DNA from: Saccharomycopsis malanga
Taxonomy: Eukaryota > Ascomycota > Saccharomycetes > Ascoideales > Saccharomycopsidaceae
Length of the DNA stretch: 64,000 nucleotides
Reading direction: 5' to 3'
NCBI GenBank assembly: GCA_004014935.1
Contig: CP025323.1
Location: 1,302,001-1,366,000 of the forward strand
Position 1 is the first letter of the stretch. Every line of letters starts with the position of its first letter. Shown here piece after piece: positions 11,101 through 19,066 of the stretch. The translations under genes and the position numbers were made by a program. The notes beneath the pieces are model-generated. The model was not told the DNA's origin. It worked only from the letters and a program-made list of their open reading frames with translations, and made no database searches.

Positions 11101-13572
11101 AACGACCAAAACCCCGAAAGTCTTTTATTATACCTATTTTTCAAAAGCTTCATAAATCCAACGGAGCTCGTGACGTCATTGTCCCCTAAAGAAAAAGCCT
11201 TCGTGGCCGACCATTGGTTCCAGTTGCTTGCATATATTCTTGGTCACGTGACCGAGGGTAATTTTGTGGCGGTGCAGAATATTCTTGTTCAGTTTGGTCA
11301 TCATTTCCGAGTTGCTTCTCCCTCGGGAAACAAGCCGGAAATTTGTTTCATGTTAGCGTTGCTTCCAGCCGACGCCCTCAAATTCCCCTCCAATAATGTT
11401 TGGTATTGTATTTTTCTTGACATTTACACGCACGTGCTCGACCGGAAGAACATCAATCCCCGGATTGACCGGACGTCAATCCGGAATGCCCTTGATGCGT
11501 ATCTTGCCGACTACGGTAATAAAAAACCGGAAAAACCTTCCGGTGGCTGGTTAGTGTCACGTTCCAACTTGTCGTATCAATTCAACAAGTTTATTGCCGG
11601 CGAGGAAAACGCCCGTGGGACCGAAACCGCCAGTATTTTCGATAAAGTCGCGGCCCTCGGAGCTCTGACAAAGGAGCCAACGGAGCCAACGGCGCCAAAT
11701 GAACCGAAAAACGTAATCAGCAGAACGCCTTCTGGTGTGGCAGTGCAAGCAGCAGCGTATGCGCCACCTCCACCTTTGTCGAAGCCGGCCAGTCCACTAC
11801 AGCCTCCTGCAAAAAGTAAGCAGCGGTCCAAATATGCTCCGCCATCAAGTGTGCAGGCCACGGCGATCCAGAACAATGTCAACATGAGTTTAGGTAGCGA
11901 CATGTACAAGAATGCGAACGCTTTGCTGGCTGTTGGTCTTAATGCAAATATTAGCACTATTGCAGTAGCGTCTGATTCTCCCTATGAGTCGCCACAGTTG
12001 ATTTCTGATAGTTTGAGCAGTTCAGTGGCTAATGTATCATCACCAATGGTTAACGTATCATCATCAGTGGCTAATGCGCCACAGCCAGTGGCTAATGTAC
12101 CACCGCCAATTGCTAATGCGCCGCCACCAATTGCTAATGCACCACCGCCAGTGGCTAGTGCACCACCACCACGTAAAGAAAAACCATTATCCAATGATCC
12201 ATTTGGTATTGCTACGTCGCCTGCTGGATTAAGAAGAGCCAAGAAAACAAGCAAAAAGTCTAGATATGCCCCTGTAGGACTCACTGCTGCATCTGCTCTT
12301 GAGATGCTCAACAGTGCCAGTTCTTCGCCATTGGAAACACCAAAGGCATTGGAGAATAATATTGCACAGCCACACCAATCTTTGGCATTGGAAACACCAA
12401 AGGCAGAGAATAATATTGCACAGCCACACCAGCATTTTCCATTGGAAACACCAAAGGCAGAGAATAATATTGCACAGCCACAGGATACTTATTCAGGCAA
12501 CAATGCAAATCAGGGCGATGATTCTGCTGTATTGGCGAGTGAGATTGCAAGCCAGCCAGTGCCAGTGAATATTTATGGGGTGACAAGCGACTCTGGGCCA
12601 CTGTTGCAGGCAGCAGATTATTCTGATGTTGATGCAGAAGGCCCTGAACTGAAGCGAAGCAGTGTGTCGTTTGCACACGAGATGTCGCGGGTGAGTAGAA
12701 GCAGTTCTGTGAGCAATCGACATGCTGTAGACAGTGGCCACGACTTGAAGCCTTTTGGTAATGTTTCCGAAGGGTTTTCGGCGTTTGAACCCGTGACTCA
12801 TGAGGATATTGAGCAGAGTCTTAAACACAAGTTTCAGAAACAGCCAGAATACGCAGGATCAGTGTATTCGGCCTCAGATTACAACTCGCCGTCACAGGCA
12901 CGTGGGTTTTTGCCCCGGAGCAACACGTCGCGGTTTGCCCCGGTAGACGAGACTGGGTCTCTTGCTCGGTATCGCAGGGGCGCCCCCAGCGTGTCCAGCG
13001 TAGGCACAGCAAGCCATATTGCCACATATGTCCAGGATGACACCATATACGAGGACGAGGACGAAATCAGCGAGGACGAGGACGAGGTCCAGGTGGAAAG
13101 GCCGCAGAAGACAGAGAAACGTGCCAAGGACAATGTGTCGAGAAAGCCGTCAGGCTGGTTTGATTGGTTGGCGAAAAACAAAGAAAACAGCAAAGAACCA
13201 AAAGTTTACAAGGCAAAATTGGGCGAGGAAAGCAATTTTTATTATGATGAAAAATTGAAACGTTGGATTAACAAATCTGTGCCGTTAGAAGACCAAGTCG
13301 TAAAGGCTGCTCCACCGCCTCCAAAGGTGAAAAAGCTGGCATCTGCAGCTCCTGTAAAATCGTCGCCATTGGCCGCTCCTCCAATGGCAAGCAATGCTCC
13401 TACGCCTTCAATAGGGTATCCTAAGAAACCAAACGGCTCTACAACAAAAGGCAACGAACTTGAGGACCTCATGGGATTGGCAGGCGGTCCTGGCTCGGTT
13501 TCAAGAAGAAAAACCAAAAAAGGAAGTCGCCGTGGCTATGTGAATGTCATGGAATCAATGCAAAGTCTGTAG
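8122..13572 (+). CDS. SEC16: COPII coat assembly scaffold Sec16
   Basis: This 1816-residue protein acts at ER exit sites, where Sec16 organises COPII coat assembly with Sec23/24, Sec13/31 and Sar1. Its layout fits the family: an acidic disordered N-terminus, Pro/Gln-rich middle, a structured central conserved domain at about residues 800-1140 (beginning HPIEYYHALQMPVVQF), and a C-terminal conserved Sec23-binding motif at about 1677-1718 (GWFDWLAKN, then LGEESNFYYDEKLKRW). 'KYAPP'-type motifs recur on both sides of the central domain, as in other yeast Sec16 proteins. Two in-frame tandem arrays are present: 12-bp PMGQ units and 36-bp NAPHGQSVPNHQ units. The N-terminal half repeats the phrase 'KLDDIFGDDNEE'. 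Length is near the usual 2000-2200. The start is the first ATG of the long frame. Confidence 0.93.
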   Translation: MAEESGFNQIGSDPLVDDVNPSPDRHQTKLEDLFGGETSENDNDMFGTWDIGLPEDMASNVDDLYVKSDDSNKNVQKLNNYSTIDDSQPLEEVTTNSLNGDGSKFDEELKKSENLKENESNTLNEEGDELNKVENVENVEEGGSKSEADASKEAENVEKSKEFESNSFEGLKNDNFQSKDFTSVQFELNDENSNKFDQNNHEMSNLDQNNHEISNLDQKKDFEKSKEPQITPKSTINNDYLLPAPSEEAVQFDTATNNVPQTHVQTIDSTVNDDVNMLVEKLATTEDNNKSVKLDDIFGDDNEETVDFPTSFSDQQTRSVPHNSKLDDIFGDDNEEEFPIENQPHDNQIPKELEDVASTLETSVHPAEDVRPTAVKKNKFDFLDSDDDDDDDDNSLLPEDPQPTVSLQTNKYAPTHTTKQTAAPPAYTAPTLPVVSPARPKLKKKTSSFFQELPIQVSGARPRQSKSELKRQHDAYQAQKLQARTATQPPPPPPHVGQPMGLLMGQPMGQPMGQPMGQPMGQPMGQPMGQPMGQPMGQPMGQPMGQPMGQPMGQPMGQPPHGGQSIGQPPHVRQPMGQPPHVGQPMGQPMGQPMGQASPYAPPAQSRLPYQPRQEPVPLTGNNLVLNNNSVGSPLVKSKKMSASSASSKYAPPSVPHGQSVLNNQNAPHGQSVPNHQNAPHGQSVPNHQNAPHGQSVPNHQNAPHGQSVPNHQNAPHGQSVPNYQNAPHGQSVPMMGHSNKKSIQATRYAPPSVSHGPAQPSPYIVAPPILAPRAKPRNTSNSDPFGFSYTPGTGSPVIPGPLVTARHPIEYYHALQMPVVQFAANKVLYVHAGADYEARVEIKNPKDVLTLESAVTTYPLDKKKALLGRWISETLATGSDSENSSLILKLFRDMAAADYEPVAYLKTFSQTLMQHFGFGAGVAAHLHSMKVYKTHTVSVDASYVDHVTRAVLANSVVESGVSDWALSLVYSGLFNKDRFLSVASDYITDTFHNDQNPESLLLYLFFKSFINPTELVTSLSPKEKAFVADHWFQLLAYILGHVTEGNFVAVQNILVQFGHHFRVASPSGNKPEICFMLALLPADALKFPSNNVWYCIFLDIYTHVLDRKNINPRIDRTSIRNALDAYLADYGNKKPEKPSGGWLVSRSNLSYQFNKFIAGEENARGTETASIFDKVAALGALTKEPTEPTAPNEPKNVISRTPSGVAVQAAAYAPPPPLSKPASPLQPPAKSKQRSKYAPPSSVQATAIQNNVNMSLGSDMYKNANALLAVGLNANISTIAVASDSPYESPQLISDSLSSSVANVSSPMVNVSSSVANAPQPVANVPPPIANAPPPIANAPPPVASAPPPRKEKPLSNDPFGIATSPAGLRRAKKTSKKSRYAPVGLTAASALEMLNSASSSPLETPKALENNIAQPHQSLALETPKAENNIAQPHQHFPLETPKAENNIAQPQDTYSGNNANQGDDSAVLASEIASQPVPVNIYGVTSDSGPLLQAADYSDVDAEGPELKRSSVSFAHEMSRVSRSSSVSNRHAVDSGHDLKPFGNVSEGFSAFEPVTHEDIEQSLKHKFQKQPEYAGSVYSASDYNSPSQARGFLPRSNTSRFAPVDETGSLARYRRGAPSVSSVGTASHIATYVQDDTIYEDEDEISEDEDEVQVERPQKTEKRAKDNVSRKPSGWFDWLAKNKENSKEPKVYKAKLGEESNFYYDEKLKRWINKSVPLEDQVVKAAPPPPKVKKLASAAPVKSSPLAAPPMASNAPTPSIGYPKKPNGSTTKGNELEDLMGLAGGPGSVSRRKTKKGSRRGYVNVMESMQSL
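9607..9912 (+). repeat. 12-bp coding minisatellite in SEC16 (PMGQ units)
   Basis: Tandem 12-bp units of the form CAGCCAATGGGA, about 20 in all and interrupted near 9795-9870 by PPHGGQ/PPHVGQ variants. Neighbouring units differ mainly by CAG/CAA, which suggests recent expansion with the frame kept. Confidence 0.9.
10099..10326 (+). repeat. 36-bp coding minisatellite in SEC16 (NAPHGQSVPNHQ units)
   Basis: About six tandem 36-bp units encode a 12-residue motif. Central units are identical or nearly so at the DNA level, so the array is young or kept homogeneous. Confidence 0.9.
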
Positions 13573-13691
13573 TGTTGGTTGATTTCTCATTATATATGTT
13601 AAAAGTTGGGAATTTTATATGCATTTTGTCATTTATCAGTGTTTTGTAGCGGTATTGTGTGCAATATGTAATTGAGAATTAGTAATAAAAA

Positions 13692-13890
13692 GGCCACTGG
13701 GCCATTTTGCTGGGCCATTTGGCTCAGTAGTCAGTGCTCTCGGAGAAGCGAAAAATAACACCTAACAGGATCACGAGTGAGAATATTATGATGGACATTA
13801 TTAGGCTTTACCAAGTCCCTTCAAACATGGCGCGTATATACGAAACTTATATCTACTGGGCTTGAAATATATGATATTATTTATTATTAT
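13692..13890 (+). mobile_element. Family A SINE-like element, copy A1 (near full length)
   Basis: The head contains an A-box-like TGGCTCAGTAG within a self-complementary stretch. The body has the conserved 'acctaacagg' and 'ggctttaccaagtccc' blocks, followed by a TATATACGAAAC block and GGGCTTGAAATATATGATATT. The 3' end is an ATT-rich tail. Part of the head is duplicated. It lies between SEC16 and AIM22. Confidence 0.8.
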
Positions 13891-14072
13891 ATGTGAATAT
13901 TAATAGACTGAAATTTGGTTATTACCAATATGAAAATGCAGAAATTTGGATTGGTAAACTTGTTTTAATCATTCGTTGAGAGTACAGACTATATTCTAGA
14001 CATCGTTAGAGTAGTCCAACTAAAAAGTAAAGAGAAAACGATATAATTTATATTTTAAATCTTTCAATAGTT

Positions 14073-14113
14073 ATAATATCATATATTTCAAGCCCAGTAC
14101 ATATCAGTTTCGT
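14073..14113 (-). mobile_element. Family A 3'-tail-only insertion (A2)
   Basis: A 41-bp insertion carries only the family-A 3' end. It is flanked by perfect 13-bp direct repeats TCTTTCAATAGTT at 14060-14072 and 14114-14126, the mark of a target-site duplication. Confidence 0.85.
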
Positions 14114-14492
14114 TCTTTCAATAGTTTATTACTGAAATTTGTAACAACAAGTGAATTCCAAACAAACTGTTTAATCCTAATTCAAAAGCATTAAATTACA
14201 ATCTGTCAAGACAGTGCCGTAATATTCTACAAATATAAATCATTTATTCGCAGTATTTTGTACTGGGATTGAAATATAAGATTAATATTATTATTATTCT
14301 TAATCTTATTATTCTCAGTATTTTATATAAAAACGTCCTTGAAGAGGTTTGATCGCGGAACTGAAAAGTGGTGAAAATTCTACTTGGACAAGATGAAAAA
14401 TCGAAAATCCCAGTAGATGCGGCCAAGCTAGTTTACCAAACTTTGTATAGAAGGGGTAATTGTAAAGACCAGATCAGTTGATTACTTGCTAC

Positions 14493-14519
14493 ATGGGTAT
14501 TAATGTTAGGTCGTTATAA
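14493..14519 (+). promoter_or_regulatory. Short uORF overlapping the AIM22 start
   Basis: An ATG ten bases upstream of the AIM22 ATG opens an eight-codon frame. It ends at TAA 14517-14519, past the AIM22 start and in another frame. Confidence 0.45.
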
Positions 14520-16008
14520 CGTTTTGCTCATTTCTAGACCGTCAAGTAGGCCATGGTTTATCAAAACTAGAGTGCTAGGCAAACAATACTCCACTACTAT
14601 TTCCATACATCAAAAGACAACTACTCATAATGATTTGTCGAGAATAAAACAAGAAATCGAAGATAGCTATACAGAAATAAGTCAGCAACACCAAGAGGCC
14701 CATATTACGCCAAGAATAACAGAGAAGTTGGTCAAATTGCCTGGACCGCATGTATATATTTCCAACTTGACTGACCCATATTTCAATTTGGCCTTGGAAT
14801 CATATATTTTTGATAGCATGCCGACAAAGCCAACCAATAAAAACGACAGCACCAAAGAAGTAAGCGGACTAAATAACAACAGGCTTGTATTGTACAAGAA
14901 TTCCAAATGCATTGTTTTTGGAAAGAACCAGAATCCATGGAAAGAGATCAATTTTGGATATTTGAAAAATTGTGGGCTACTTGGTCCACACAACCACTCG
15001 ACAAAGCCTTTTGAAATACTTAGACGAAACTCTGGGGGCGGTACGGTTATCCATGATGACGGTAACTTGAACTATTGTTTTGTCACTACAAAGAATGAAT
15101 TTGATCGTAAAACGTTCAGCAAAATTATTGTAAAAGAAATCAATAACCTTCATGAAAGCTTCAACGCTAGTACAGGCTCTTTCAATACTCAGCAAAATGG
15201 GTTCTTTCCCAAATTTCCTCTTTTCATCAATGAACGAGGCGATTTGGTAGTACGCTTCTCTGACACTGACAAACAGCTGGTGGCGCCAACATCTCTAGCA
15301 GAGGCCAAAACAGAGTATAAAGTATCTGGATCGGCGTACAAGGTTTCTAAAGGCCGCAGTTACCATCATGGAACAATGCTTTTGAACTGCCATTTAGACA
15401 AGTTCAGTGACATTTTGGCGAAAACCGGAAGCAAGGAAAACATGATCTACGACAAAAGCGTCGACTCTACAAGGGCTAAGATTATCAATTTGGAAATGAA
15501 CGAAACGTTGTTCTATTTTGCATTAATACAAGGGTTTGTCAAAGCCTTTGGAGTACCACATAATGATTTACAAGACAATCCGTTGCCATTTGACAATGCA
15601 ATAAGTGAAATTTTGCCATTGGAACTCCAAGCGAATGTCTTGAAAGATAAATATGTAGGCTTGACAGTATTTCATTCCATAGACGAACTTCCACAGGAAG
15701 TCATCAACATTGCCAATGAATTGAAGCTGTGGGAGTTCAAATTTGGAAAGACGCCCAAGTTTACACATAAATTTCAGGAGGACAGTTTGAATGTGGAGTT
15801 TGAACTATTTGTAGAAAAGGGATATATTACCAAATTGGGGTTGTCGGTTCTCAATGAGCGAATTCCGCTTGAGGCAAACATTCAGCAGAGCATCGATAAT
15901 TTACGATTTGCAGTAGACAACAGCAAGGTTAAATACACTGCAGAGAACATTAATGAGTTTATCCTGGACAAGCGTTTACAGTTATGGATATCTAAGGTCA
16001 TTTTGTGA
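14503..16008 (+). CDS. AIM22: Mitochondrial lipoate-protein ligase A family protein Aim22
   Basis: A 501-residue member of the BPL/LplA ligase family, needed to attach lipoate to mitochondrial proteins such as the E2 subunits and the glycine-cleavage H protein. The N-terminal 40 residues are rich in Arg/Ser/Lys and lack acidic residues, as in a mitochondrial presequence. The catalytic domain starts near residue 80 (NLTDPYFNLALESYIF). It contains the lipoyl-AMP-binding RRNSGGGTVIHDDGNLNY loop near residue 175 and KVSGSAYKVSKGRSYHHGT near residue 275, which includes the family Lys. The C-terminal accessory domain carries xWEFKFGKTPKF near 418, where x is encoded by CTG; other LplA proteins have Ser there. 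It is longer than S. cerevisiae Aim22 (about 409) through extra loops. It follows SEC16 in the same direction, with family-A repeats between them. Confidence 0.92.
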   Translation: MLGRYNVLLISRPSSRPWFIKTRVLGKQYSTTISIHQKTTTHNDLSRIKQEIEDSYTEISQQHQEAHITPRITEKLVKLPGPHVYISNLTDPYFNLALESYIFDSMPTKPTNKNDSTKEVSGLNNNRLVLYKNSKCIVFGKNQNPWKEINFGYLKNCGLLGPHNHSTKPFEILRRNSGGGTVIHDDGNLNYCFVTTKNEFDRKTFSKIIVKEINNLHESFNASTGSFNTQQNGFFPKFPLFINERGDLVVRFSDTDKQLVAPTSLAEAKTEYKVSGSAYKVSKGRSYHHGTMLLNCHLDKFSDILAKTGSKENMIYDKSVDSTRAKIINLEMNETLFYFALIQGFVKAFGVPHNDLQDNPLPFDNAISEILPLELQANVLKDKYVGLTVFHSIDELPQEVINIANELKLWEFKFGKTPKFTHKFQEDSLNVEFELFVEKGYITKLGLSVLNERIPLEANIQQSIDNLRFAVDNSKVKYTAENINEFILDKRLQLWISKVIL

Positions 16009-16151
16009 ATACAAAGGGAATACCATTGTATTATTGTTGCATTTGATTAGATCTGATTTTTCGCATTTATAAAGCATGTGAGTAATACAATTAGATAGAC
16101 GTCTTATTTGCTTGTAACGTTTTCTTTTATTTGGGCTAAGAAAGCATATAG

Positions 16152-16700
16152 CTAATCCGTATCTAAAGAGTGTTTTTCACAACTACTTGATGCCATTGCA
16201 AATCTCTTGTATGATTCATTTTTCCAAGTGCCTCTTTCTTTCGTAAAAGCTTTATTAACCTCTATTTCACAATACGCTAAAATTCGCTTACGCCTTTCTT
16301 TTGCAGCATTGTAACCATTCTACAAACTTTAAATTTACGAATCGAAAATAGAAATGTTCTCAAGTAATTCACGTCCCCATCGCAAGGGATCATTTTGAAG
16401 AATTCCCATTTGGACCAACAACGGCTTTTTAAAAAGTAATGACGATCACAACGCAAGGAAATGATTAACAGCAATTGTATCTTTGGAACGGTTAAGATCT
16501 AATTAAAAGAATATAGCAGACTTACCTGTCCATTGTTTGCATTTGGCAAGTCCATCCCAGGATCCTTGCAAATTGTTTGGAACATGCGTGCATAAGTCTT
16601 TATTCAGTGGTACTAGTTGATGGAATGGCTATCTTCGACAGGATCTTCTTTGGAATTTGCAGAAAACTTGCTCAAGAAGCAGTAGAAACTAATGACTTTG
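16152..16700 (-). pseudogene. Protein-like stretch, unrecognised: small spliced gene or decayed coding fragment
   Basis: The minus strand reads as protein-like sequence in more than one frame. One reading has an ATG at 16585, a consensus donor GTAAGT after 16526 and an acceptor TTTGTAG ending at 16320. This would join 16585-16526 to 16319-16152 in frame, giving about 75 residues with a basic helical C-terminal half. Against this, no clear branch-point sequence is seen. The supposed intron and upstream sequence also look coding in another frame, with residue strings such as ILQNDPLRWGRELLENI, as expected of a decayed gene. I do not recognise either product. Confidence 0.35.
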
Positions 16701-17485
16701 CTTACTTTCTTTTCTGGTGTTTTTAGTAGCTTTTAGTCTGCGTGAGGTCCAGGATTACCTTAATAGCTACATTCAATTAATATCGATGCCTAAAAAGAAT
16801 AGGCAGATCAAAAAAGCTTCTTGGTTTCAACCATTTCAGTAATTAAATAAATCAAACGGTCAAATATATTGTTCTCGTATGTAGTAAATGACCCATTAAA
16901 TACCGCAAGTGACCAGCCATTATCGAGAATTGATTATAATTCTTTACAATATTACCATTCAGCTGGTTTCAAGCTGAGGATCATTCGCTTATTTAGTTAC
17001 AAAATAACTTTAATTGATTTATAATGTTAATTCGGTATATCTAGCTGAAGGTATACAATGGTAGATAAAGATAATGACAACTAAACCTAAGTGTATCGCC
17101 ATATTCAAAAGTGGGTGTAGCGCTAATTTACAATGCACGTATAGAAAAAAAATAATTAGGGGAAAAATACTGGCCAGTGATTTTAGTAGCCAATAACCAA
17201 TGCAACTCTCAGTAGTTTTGTCCATGTAACCTCTCCTCTTTCTCCATAAAGTAATAGTTAGACAAATTTTTGGAATCCTGAAAATGAATACATTGAGAGC
17301 CAAAAGAAAAAAAGAAAAAAAAATAGAAAAAAATATCTGGTTGAAAAAAAGAAGTAAAATGCAAAGTTGTAAAAAGAGGAGAGCAATGCAAAATGGCACA
17401 ATGGATAAGCGAGCTGAGACGATTGTAGACGTGTGCAACCAAAAAAAAAAATCAGTAAACTATCTTATCATGAGTATGATACCGA
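16701..17485. other. Intergenic region downstream of the APSES gene
   Basis: No gene is supported. A run of A-rich sequence (about 17300-17460) produces Phe-rich open frames on the minus strand. I take these as by-products of composition in the 3' flank of the APSES gene. Confidence 0.4.
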
Positions 17486-19066
17486 TTATTTCACGTCGCT
17501 CTTCATGGTAGTGTTAGATGCGGTACTGGCGGCATACAGATGTTCTGGCTGAGCTTGGGAAGCGGTGTTAGTTGAAGGAGAAGCGGAACTGGCAGAGTTG
17601 GTAACGACTTGTGGATTAGTAGCGCTACTTTGGTAATAACTTCCGTAATGATTAGCTCCTACGGTTCTAGCAGATGTCTGCTGGCCCAGGGTTTGCACTT
17701 GTGCTTGAGATTGTTGTTGAGCTTGAGCTTGGGTCTGGCCTTGAGCTGTTTGGGCTTGGCCAGGCTGTTGATAATATCCATTGTACTGGTAATAACTGTT
17801 ATAAGGATATTGATAATTGTATTGTTGTGCGTTACCAGCTTGAGGGGTAGTATTTGATGAGTTTGCCACAGCATCTGCTTGTTGTGATTGTTGTGATTGT
17901 TGTTGTTGCTGTTGTTGTTGTGGTTGTTGCTGTTGCAGGTCATCCTGTTGTTGATAAGCGCTATTCCATTGGGTTCCAGTAGTGGCGGTTGCAGCAGCAG
18001 CGTTGTTATTAGTTGCGGTCTCGTTTGCAGCTGCAGTTGTAGTGGCGGCAGCTGCAGTGGTTGAAGCGTTTGGTGAGGCGCTAACAGTATTAGAACCAGA
18101 AGCGCCATTAGCAGCGGTTTGAACAGAGCCTTGTTGAATAACTCTTTTGATATCTCTGACAAACAATGGATATAACAAATCTACAATACCTTCTCTTTGA
18201 GCCATTGCCAAAGCTCTTTCAAAAGGGATCCAAACGCCTTTCAAATGCATTGAGCCGATTTTAACAACATGGCGCTGTTTCTCGGATTTTAAGATACCGT
18301 CTCTTCTACCTCTAGTCATATGAGCAACGTTCAACAATTTGGTACCATTGATCATGTTGTTGTCGGCTCTTCTGACCACCGACACGCCATTGGCGTCAAC
18401 CTGATAACAAACAGTCTTTTCGTCTTCCCACATGGTCGTAGTGACTCTAGGTCTCAATCCAATTGGCTGGATTTGCCCAACAGTCGAAGCCGTGGTTTGT
18501 GTGACCGCCATTGGCGCGTTGGACGCATTGATAGTTGTCGCAACACCATTGGAGTTTTGATAGACTGGATATCCTTGAACATAACTGTATCTAGCATAAT
18601 CATATGGAGTAGCAGTGGCAACACCATTAGCGCCGACAGCAGTCTTGTAAAACTGTTGTTGTTGCTGCTGTGAAGCCGGCTGTACGTTCGCGGCTTGTGA
18701 ATAATAAGCGTTTGAATACGGTTGAGTTACGGCGCTTGAGGACTGGGCCTGGGCCTGGGCCTGTTGTTGTTGCTGCTGCTGAGTATAATATTGTTGATAC
18801 TGGTCAGGATAATAGCCGTTTGTTGACGGATAACTGCGATAATACGCGTTATTGTACTGTTGATGCGCTTGATTTTGACTCACAGGTTGCTGGTACGCGG
18901 CGGCGGCGGCAGTGGTTTGATAGCCTCTGTAATCGGCGGAAGCATTGGAAGCCTGCTGTTGGCCCTGTTGCAGTTGGGCCTGTTGATGAATAGACTGGGT
19001 TGACGTGTTTTGGGCAGCTGGAGAACTTCCAACTGGAGCGCTCTGATTGGTGACTTCTGTAGACAT
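17486..19066 (-). CDS. EFG1: APSES-domain transcription factor of the Efg1/Phd1/Sok2/StuA group
   Basis: This protein has 526 residues when started at the ATG at 19066 (MSTEVTNQ). The open frame extends 49 codons further upstream, but that part is AT-rich, hydrophobic and unlike the family. The APSES (KilA-N-like, winged-helix) DNA-binding domain lies at about residues 205-310. It contains [20 protein letters not shown], then [28 protein letters not shown] and the conserved [18 protein letters not shown]. Both flanks are long Gln/Ala/Tyr/Asn-rich disordered regions typical of Efg1 and Sok2/Phd1. These factors control morphogenesis, biofilm formation and phenotypic switching, usually downstream of cAMP/PKA. 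Yeasts outside the whole-genome-duplication clade normally have one or two members, so EFG1 versus its paralogue EFH1 is not settled here. The upstream DNA carries many TGCAT motifs, the reported Efg1 recognition core. Confidence 0.85.
   Translation of the reverse strand: MSTEVTNQSAPVGSSPAAQNTSTQSIHQQAQLQQGQQQASNASADYRGYQTTAAAAAYQQPVSQNQAHQQYNNAYYRSYPSTNGYYPDQYQQYYTQQQQQQQAQAQAQSSSAVTQPYSNAYYSQAANVQPASQQQQQQFYKTAVGANGVATATPYDYARYSYVQGYPVYQNSNGVATTINASNAPMAVTQTTASTVGQIQPIGLRPRVTTTMWEDEKTVCYQVDANGVSVVRRADNNMINGTKLLNVAHMTRGRRDGILKSEKQRHVVKIGSMHLKGVWIPFERALAMAQREGIVDLLYPLFVRDIKRVIQQGSVQTAANGASGSNTVSASPNASTTAAAATTTAAANETATNNNAAAATATTGTQWNSAYQQQDDLQQQQPQQQQQQQQSQQSQQADAVANSSNTTPQAGNAQQYNYQYPYNSYYQYNGYYQQPGQAQTAQGQTQAQAQQQSQAQVQTLGQQTSARTVGANHYGSYYQSSATNPQVVTNSASSASPSTNTASQAQPEHLYAASTASNTTMKSDVK

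Noticed and set aside
17019-17438. 139-codon hydrophobic protein downstream of the APSES gene
   Set aside because: Phe/Ile-rich because of A-rich DNA on the opposite strand; no family resemblance, and it lies in the expected 3' flank.
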